Assembly (NCBI RefSeq): GCF_937976265.1 | Contig: NZ_CALJRX010000008.1 | Span: 1-9,766, forward strand | Reading direction: 5' to 3' | DNA: 9,766 bases | Source of the DNA: an uncultured Haemophilus sp. | GTDB taxonomy: Bacteria; Pseudomonadota; Gammaproteobacteria; Enterobacterales; Pasteurellaceae | Part shown: one piece after another, positions 5,843-9,766 of the stretch | Layout of the letters: every line of letters begins with the position of its first letter | Position numbering within the stretch: the stretch's first letter is position 1 | The notes under the pieces: generated by a model | The model's database searches: none | Seen by the model: only the letters and a program-made list of their open reading frames with translations | Told to the model about the DNA's origin: nothing | Program-made: the position numbers and the translations under genes

Positions 5843-6331
5843 GTGTTAAGTGTTGTTGAGTGTGAAAGCAAAGAAGATTTTTTACAAAATATGACTTTAT
5901 TAGAAAAGCAAAGCGTCAAACAAGAAATTGTTAGGCGTGATGAAACAGCTAGTGAAGGTGGTGAAGATTACCATTCTAAAGATGTGACAATTCTATTACA
6001 GAATGCTACAGCATTTGGTTATCCAATTAATGCTATACATATAATTCGTGGGTATGAATTTGGGGCAATCAAAGTTGAATTTGCCGATTTTCAGAGTTTT
6101 GTACAAGTAAGTAAATTATTTCCATTACCAGAACATAAAAGTAAAGATAAGGGATATTTTCTAGCGGTTTATGATTTTGATGAAAATGGTAACCCATCAT
6201 CAAAAGTGAAGACTATTTATGATAAAGAGGGAAAACCTTTGCCTAGACTGTCAGTTATGGGGGGAGGGTGTTATGGTGGATTGAGTTTTAATCCTCAAGC
6301 TTTAACGATATCTAATGAAGGAGGCTGTTAA
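5843..6331 (+). CDS. Unrecognised open frame, possibly a 5'-truncated gene remnant
   Basis: I do not recognise the product, 162 residues if GTG 5843 is the start. It has no signal peptide or membrane segment. Visible features are a glutamate-rich N-terminal part, an alternating hydrophobic core (AIHIIRGYEFGAIKVEF near residues 64-80) and a glycine/cysteine-rich tail (MGGGCYGG near 139-146, ending in EGGC). The frame is the same as that of the upstream secreted-protein gene and is open right back to that gene's stop at 5792-5794; the codons at 5795-5842 also look protein-like but include no ATG, GTG or TTG. No ribosome binding site precedes GTG 5843 or the next in-frame ATG at 5891. It may have lost its real start by deletion, or be the distal part of a longer protein interrupted by the TAA. 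It uses rare AGG and AGA codons. Expression is doubtful. Confidence 0.5.
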   Translation: MLSVVECESKEDFLQNMTLLEKQSVKQEIVRRDETASEGGEDYHSKDVTILLQNATAFGYPINAIHIIRGYEFGAIKVEFADFQSFVQVSKLFPLPEHKSKDKGYFLAVYDFDENGNPSSKVKTIYDKEGKPLPRLSVMGGGCYGGLSFNPQALTISNEGGC

Positions 6332-6349
6332 GCGCAAAGAATGCAATGC

Positions 6350-6378
6350 TTGACATTTCTAAGGGAACTCTTTAAAAT
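6350..6378 (+). promoter_or_regulatory. str operon promoter
   Basis: A perfect -35 TTGACA (6350-6355), exactly 17 bp of spacer, and TAAAAT (6373-6378) make a near-consensus sigma-70 promoter. Transcription should start near 6385, leaving a leader of about 85 nt before rpsL. This suits the high expression expected of a ribosomal protein and elongation factor operon. Confidence 0.85.
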
Positions 6379-6456
6379 TCAGCGTCTATTTCTTCTGTCT
6401 ATTGGATGGAGAGATAGATTTTGTAACAAACATTCTATTATGAATAACATTTAAAC

Positions 6457-6461
6457 TGGAG
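6457..6461 (+). promoter_or_regulatory. rpsL ribosome binding site
   Basis: TGGAG lies eight bases before ATG 6470 and fixes the rpsL start. Confidence 0.7.
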
Positions 6462-6469
6462 CTTTTTTA

Positions 6470-6844
6470 ATGGCAACTATCAACCAGCTAGTACGCAAAC
6501 CGCGTGTGAAAAAGGTTGTAAAAAGTAACGTTCCTGCATTAGAGGCTTGCCCGCAGAAACGTGGTGTGTGCACTCGTGTATACACAACTACACCTAAAAA
6601 ACCGAACTCAGCATTACGTAAAGTATGTCGTATTCGTTTAACTAATGGCTTTGAAGTAACTTCTTACATCGGCGGCGAAGGTCACAACCTTCAAGAGCAC
6701 AGTGTTGTGCTTATCCGTGGTGGTCGTGTTAAAGACTTACCGGGTGTTCGTTACCACACTGTACGCGGCGCATTAGACTGTGCAGGCGTTAAAGATCGTA
6801 AACAAGGTCGTTCTAAATACGGCGTTAAACGTCCTAAAGCTTAA
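6470..6844 (+). CDS. rpsL: 30S ribosomal protein S12
   Basis: S12 (124 residues, the normal length) sits at the decoding centre of the small subunit and monitors codon-anticodon pairing. The sequence is nearly identical to E. coli S12: MATINQLVRKPR at the start, TTTPKKPNSALRK at residues 39-51, GGEGHNLQEHS near 68-78, and GGRVKDLPGVRYH near 84-96. Lys43 and Lys88, the main sites of streptomycin-resistance mutations, are both wild type, so rpsL itself predicts streptomycin sensitivity. Asp89, the residue methylthiolated by RimO in E. coli, is also present. It is the first gene of the str operon, read from the near-consensus promoter at 6350, and its codon use is strongly biased (CGT for Arg), as in highly expressed genes. 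It is followed by the S7 control region. Confidence 0.99.
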   Translation: MATINQLVRKPRVKKVVKSNVPALEACPQKRGVCTRVYTTTPKKPNSALRKVCRIRLTNGFEVTSYIGGEGHNLQEHSVVLIRGGRVKDLPGVRYHTVRGALDCAGVKDRKQGRSKYGVKRPKA

Positions 6845-6990
6845 TGGAACTCCGTTAAGTAAGGCCAAACGTCTAAATTAGTAAAAATTTAAATCAGAAA
6901 CTCCAGTATCACATTAGCTCACTTTAAAGTGCGGTTAATTTTTATAGAGTTTTGGATATCCTGAAGATTAAATATACGGAGAAATTCGCA
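6845..6990 (+). promoter_or_regulatory. S7-type translational control element between rpsL and rpsG
   Basis: In E. coli, S7 binds the rpsL-rpsG intercistronic mRNA and represses its own synthesis. Both ends of that element are recognisable here: CTCCGTTAAGTAAGGCCAAAC at 6850-6870 and GAGTTTTGGATATCCTGAAG at 6947-6966, the latter followed by ACGGAG. CTCCGT (6850-6855) is the exact complement of ACGGAG (6976-6981), the rpsG ribosome binding site, and CCAAAC (6865-6870) can pair with GTTTTGG (6949-6955) with one bulge, so rpsG initiation can be masked. The spacer is 146 nt, longer than my recollection of about 95-100 nt in E. coli, and the extra sequence is in the middle, where an uptake sequence lies. 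Binding by S7 is inferred. Confidence 0.75.
6927..6935 (+). repeat. DNA uptake sequence inside the S7 control element
   Basis: Perfect AAGTGCGGT with the A/T-rich extension TAATTTTTATAG. Its first bases belong to the 12-bp palindrome CACTTTAAAGTG at 6920-6931. Confidence 0.9.
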
Positions 6991-7461
6991 ATGCCACGTC
7001 GTCGTAGTGTTGAACCACGCAAGATTCTTCCAGATCCGAAGTTCGGTTCAGAGTTACTTGCAAAATTTATTAATGTATTAATGGTAGACGGTAAAAAATC
7101 CGTTGCTGAAACCATCGTTTACGGTGCGTTAGACAAACTTGCAGAACGCACAGGTAAAGAACCTTTAGAAGCATTTGAAATTGCACTTGAAAACGTTCGC
7201 CCAACTGTTGAGGTTAAATCTCGTCGTGTTGGTGGTTCTACTTACCAAGTGCCAGTTGAAGTACGTCCAGTTCGTCGTAACGCATTAGGTATGCGTTGGA
7301 TCGTTGAAGCTGCACGTAAACGCGGTGATAAATCAATGGCTTTACGTCTTGCAAATGAATTATCTGATGCATCAGATAACAAAGGCGCAGCAGTGAAAAA
7401 ACGTGAAGACGTTCACCGTATGGCTGAAGCTAACAAAGCATTTGCTCACTTCCGTTGGTAA
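6991..7461 (+). CDS. rpsG: 30S ribosomal protein S7
   Basis: S7 (156 residues) binds the 3' major domain of 16S rRNA, starts assembly of the subunit head, and contacts E-site tRNA. The N-terminal MPRRRSVEPRKILPDPKFGS, the central helices with FINVLMVDGKKSVAE, the basic hairpin SRRVGGSTYQVPVEVRP and the C-terminal REDVHRMAEANKAFAHFRW are all standard. ATG 6991 was chosen because CGGAGA at 6977-6982 lies eight bases upstream and the protein begins exactly as other S7 proteins do. The frame is open upstream to a TTG at 6952, but that would run through the control element. S7 is the likely autoregulator of the operon. fusA follows after 84 nt that contain a hairpin. Confidence 0.99.
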   Translation: MPRRRSVEPRKILPDPKFGSELLAKFINVLMVDGKKSVAETIVYGALDKLAERTGKEPLEAFEIALENVRPTVEVKSRRVGGSTYQVPVEVRPVRRNALGMRWIVEAARKRGDKSMALRLANELSDASDNKGAAVKKREDVHRMAEANKAFAHFRW

Positions 7462-7480
7462 TACGCTTTTAAAATTTAAG

Positions 7481-7501
7481 GGCTTCATCCTCGATGAAGC
7501 C
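7481..7501 (+). terminator. Strong hairpin between rpsG and fusA (attenuator or processing site)
   Basis: GGCTTCATC (7481-7489) and GATGAAGCC (7493-7501) form a perfect 9-bp stem with a 3-nt loop. What follows (TTACCCTTATATAA) is not a U-tract, so full termination before fusA is unlikely. Partial attenuation, RNA processing or mRNA stabilisation would each fit. Confidence 0.5.
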
Positions 7502-7545
7502 TTACCCTTATATAAACAGATATTAAACTTAACAAGGTTATAATA

Positions 7546-9648
7546 ATGGCTCGTACAACCCCTATTGAAAGATATCGTAATATCGGTATTAGTGCGCACA
7601 TTGATGCTGGTAAAACTACTACCACTGAACGTATCTTATTCTACACTGGTGTAAGTCACAAAATTGGTGAAGTACACGATGGTGCAGCAACAATGGACTG
7701 GATGGAACAGGAACAAGAGCGTGGTATTACCATTACCTCTGCGGCAACTACCGCATTCTGGTCTGGTATGTCACAACAGTTCCCACAACACCGTATCAAC
7801 GTTATCGATACCCCGGGACACGTAGACTTTACTGTTGAAGTAGAACGTTCTATGCGTGTTCTTGATGGTGCGGTAATGGTTTACTGTGCGGTTGGTGGTG
7901 TTCAACCTCAGTCTGAAACTGTATGGCGTCAAGCTAACAAATATCAAGTTCCACGTATTGCGTTCGTAAACAAAATGGACCGTACTGGTGCTAACTTCTT
8001 ACGTGTTGTTGAACAACTTAAAACTCGTTTAGGTGCTAACGCTGTTCCTCTTCAACTTCCAATCGGTGCAGAAGAAAGCTTCACTGGTGTTGTTGATTTG
8101 ATCAAAATGAAAGCGATCAACTGGAACGAAGCAGACCAAGGTATGACCTTCACTTATGAAGATATTCCTGCAGATATGCAAGCAGCTTGTGAAGAATGGC
8201 GTCAAAACCTTGTTGATGCAGCAGCTGAAGCAACTGAAGAATTAATGGAAAAATATCTTGGTGGTGAAGAGTTAAGCGAAGAAGAAATCAAAGCAGGTCT
8301 TCGTCAACGCGTATTAGCAAACGAAATCATCTTGGTAACTTGTGGTTCAGCATTCAAAAACAAAGGTGTTCAAGCAATGCTTGATGCGGTTGTTGAATAC
8401 TTACCAGCACCAACTGATATTCCAGCAATCAAAGGTATCAATCCAGATGAAACTGAAGGTGAACGTCACGCAAGCGATGATGAGCCGTTCTCTTCATTAG
8501 CATTCAAAATTGCAACTGACCCATTCGTAGGTAACTTAACCTTCTTCCGTGTGTACTCAGGTGTAATTAACTCTGGTGATACAGTATTAAACTCTGTACG
8601 TCAAAAACGTGAACGTTTTGGTCGTATCGTACAGATGCACGCTAATAAACGTGAAGAAATCAAAGAAGTTCGTGCGGGCGATATCGCTGCAGCAATCGGC
8701 TTAAAAGATGTAACTACGGGCGATACATTATGTGCAATCGATGCACCGATCATCCTTGAGCGTATGGAATTCCCAGAGCCAGTAATCTCTGTAGCAGTAG
8801 AACCTAAAACTAAAGCTGACCAAGAAAAAATGGGTCTTGCATTAGGTCGTCTTGCTCAAGAAGACCCTTCATTCCGTGTTCACACTGATGAAGAATCTGG
8901 TGAAACCATTATTTCTGGTATGGGTGAGTTACACTTAGACATCATCGTTGACCGTATGAAACGTGAGTTCAAAGTGGAAGCTAACATCGGTAAACCACAA
9001 GTATCTTACCGTGAAACTATCCGCACTCGTGTTAACGATGTGGAAGGTAAACACGCAAAACAATCTGGTGGTCGCGGTCAATATGGTCACGTTGTTATTG
9101 ACTTATACCCATTAGATCCAGAAGGTCCTGGTTACGAATTTGTAAACGAAATCAAAGGTGGTGTAATCCCTGGTGAATACATTCCTGCAGTTGATAAAGG
9201 TATCCAAGAACAGCTTAAATCTGGTCCATTAGCGGGTTATCCGGTAGTAGATATTGGTGTACGTTTACACTTCGGTTCATACCATGATGTTGACTCATCA
9301 GAATTAGCGTTTAAATTAGCGGCTTCTTTAGCATTTAAAGCAGCGTTTGCTAAAGCAAACCCAGTTCTACTTGAGCCAATCATGAAAGTTGAAGTAGAAA
9401 CTCCACCTGAGTATGTGGGTGATGTAATCGGTGACTTAAGCCGTCGTCGTGCTATGGTTAACGGTCAAGAAGCGAACGAATTCGTTGTTAAAATCGATGC
9501 AGAAGTTCCACTTTCTGAAATGTTCGGTTATGCAACAGACTTACGTTCACAAACTCAAGGTCGTGCATCATACTCAATGGAACCGTTAAAATATGCTGAA
9601 GCGCCAACAAGTGTTGCTGCTGCAGTAATTGAAGCGCGTAAAAAATAA
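7546..9648 (+). CDS. fusA: Elongation factor G
   Basis: EF-G is the cytosolic GTPase that drives tRNA and mRNA translocation on the ribosome and, with ribosome recycling factor, splits the subunits. The 700-residue product has the usual length. The G domain has the P-loop AHIDAGKT at residues 17-24, the switch I segment ending in RGITITSA near 59-66, DTPGH at 88-92 and NKMD at 142-145. Domain II (around KIATDPFVGNLTFFRVYSG) and domains III-V follow; GGRGQYGHV in domain IV and the C-terminal SRRRAMVNGQE are typical. The start is supported by AAGG at 7534-7537, eight bases upstream. It is the third gene of the str operon, with tuf following after 65 nt. It looks like the housekeeping EF-G and has no sign of truncation. 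Confidence 0.99.
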   Translation: MARTTPIERYRNIGISAHIDAGKTTTTERILFYTGVSHKIGEVHDGAATMDWMEQEQERGITITSAATTAFWSGMSQQFPQHRINVIDTPGHVDFTVEVERSMRVLDGAVMVYCAVGGVQPQSETVWRQANKYQVPRIAFVNKMDRTGANFLRVVEQLKTRLGANAVPLQLPIGAEESFTGVVDLIKMKAINWNEADQGMTFTYEDIPADMQAACEEWRQNLVDAAAEATEELMEKYLGGEELSEEEIKAGLRQRVLANEIILVTCGSAFKNKGVQAMLDAVVEYLPAPTDIPAIKGINPDETEGERHASDDEPFSSLAFKIATDPFVGNLTFFRVYSGVINSGDTVLNSVRQKRERFGRIVQMHANKREEIKEVRAGDIAAAIGLKDVTTGDTLCAIDAPIILERMEFPEPVISVAVEPKTKADQEKMGLALGRLAQEDPSFRVHTDEESGETIISGMGELHLDIIVDRMKREFKVEANIGKPQVSYRETIRTRVNDVEGKHAKQSGGRGQYGHVVIDLYPLDPEGPGYEFVNEIKGGVIPGEYIPAVDKGIQEQLKSGPLAGYPVVDIGVRLHFGSYHDVDSSELAFKLAASLAFKAAFAKANPVLLEPIMKVEVETPPEYVGDVIGDLSRRRAMVNGQEANEFVVKIDAEVPLSEMFGYATDLRSQTQGRASYSMEPLKYAEAPTSVAAAVIEARKK

Positions 9649-9664
9649 TTTTTTGTAACAATCC

Positions 9665-9697
9665 GCTCTATAAGTCGAATGGCTTATAGAGCATTTT
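9665..9697 (+). terminator. Terminator-like hairpin between fusA and tuf
   Basis: GCTCTATAAG (9665-9674) pairs perfectly with CTTATAGAGC (9683-9692); a G-T and a C-G pair extend it to 12 bp around a GAAT loop. It is followed by ATTTTC, a short U-run. It probably causes partial termination or marks a processing site between fusA and tuf, since tuf begins only 22 bases after the stem. Confidence 0.55.
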
Positions 9698-9699
9698 CT

Positions 9700-9705
9700 A
9701 GGAAA
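9700..9705 (+). promoter_or_regulatory. tuf ribosome binding site
   Basis: AGGAAA lies eight bases before ATG 9714. Confidence 0.65.
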
Positions 9706-9713
9706 CTAAACAA

Positions 9714-9766
9714 ATGTCTAAAGAAAAATTTGAACGTACAAAACCGCACGTAAACGTGGGTACAAT
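9714..9766 (+). CDS. tufA: Elongation factor Tu, N-terminal 17 residues only (runs off the window)
   Basis: The frame encodes MSKEKFERTKPHVNVGT, the invariant start of bacterial EF-Tu just ahead of its P-loop, and is cut by the window edge. EF-Tu delivers aminoacyl-tRNA to the ribosome. Its place after fusA is the standard end of the str operon, which is why tufA is used; gammaproteobacteria often carry a second tuf copy elsewhere. Confidence 0.97.
   Translation, partial: MSKEKFERTKPHVNVGT

Noticed and set aside
4775..6331. A toxin-immunity or other mobile defence module
   Set aside because: The A/T-rich pair of frames invites the idea, but there are no toxin motifs, target-site duplications, terminal inverted repeats, integrase or transposase genes to support it.
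6952..6990. Longer S7 starting at an in-frame TTG at 6952
   Set aside because: It would be translated from within the S7 control element, and other S7 proteins begin at the MPRRR equivalent, ATG 6991.
9743..9751. ACCGCACGT near the start of tuf, one mismatch from an uptake sequence
   Set aside because: It encodes the conserved K-P-H-V of EF-Tu, and the mismatch lies within the core.

Overview
The window looks like chromosomal DNA of a Pasteurellaceae bacterium of the Haemophilus type. Five copies of the Haemophilus DNA uptake core AAGTGCGGT or its complement are present. NadR is the short bifunctional form without a repressor domain, as in Haemophilus influenzae, and RibB, DusA, S12, S7 and EF-G are all close to their gammaproteobacterial counterparts. 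I cannot fix the species; an H. parainfluenzae-like organism would fit.

Layout. Positions 1-1188 (minus strand) hold the start of a probable metallophosphoesterase gene directly downstream of nadR. Positions 1189-1578 hold no protein gene: they contain the nadR leader and promoter region, the ribB promoter, an FMN riboswitch with a terminator-like hairpin, and the ribB ribosome binding site. ribB (plus) and dusA (minus) converge on a terminator built from two inverted uptake sequences. dusA lies 3 nt downstream of a ClC-type chloride/proton exchanger gene on the same strand. Positions 4910-6331 are an accessory patch: a secreted protein of unknown function, then a second open frame in the same reading frame with no convincing start. 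From 6350 the str operon begins: promoter, rpsL, rpsG, fusA and the first codons of tuf.

How the genes relate. The left part is about redox cofactors: NadR turns salvaged nicotinamide riboside into NAD, RibB makes a riboflavin precursor under FMN control, and DusA is an FMN enzyme that modifies tRNA. The right part is the translation operon, with a recognisable S7-type regulatory element between rpsL and rpsG.

The most interesting feature is where the uptake sequences sit. One is inside the variable arm of the FMN riboswitch, one is inside the enlarged middle of the S7 control element, and a pair forms a bidirectional terminator. Only one of the five lies in coding sequence. The second point of interest is the unrecognised 4910-6331 locus, which may contain a gene remnant. 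I saw no CRISPR array, insertion sequence, tRNA or rRNA, and no clear sign of an undescribed multi-gene system.
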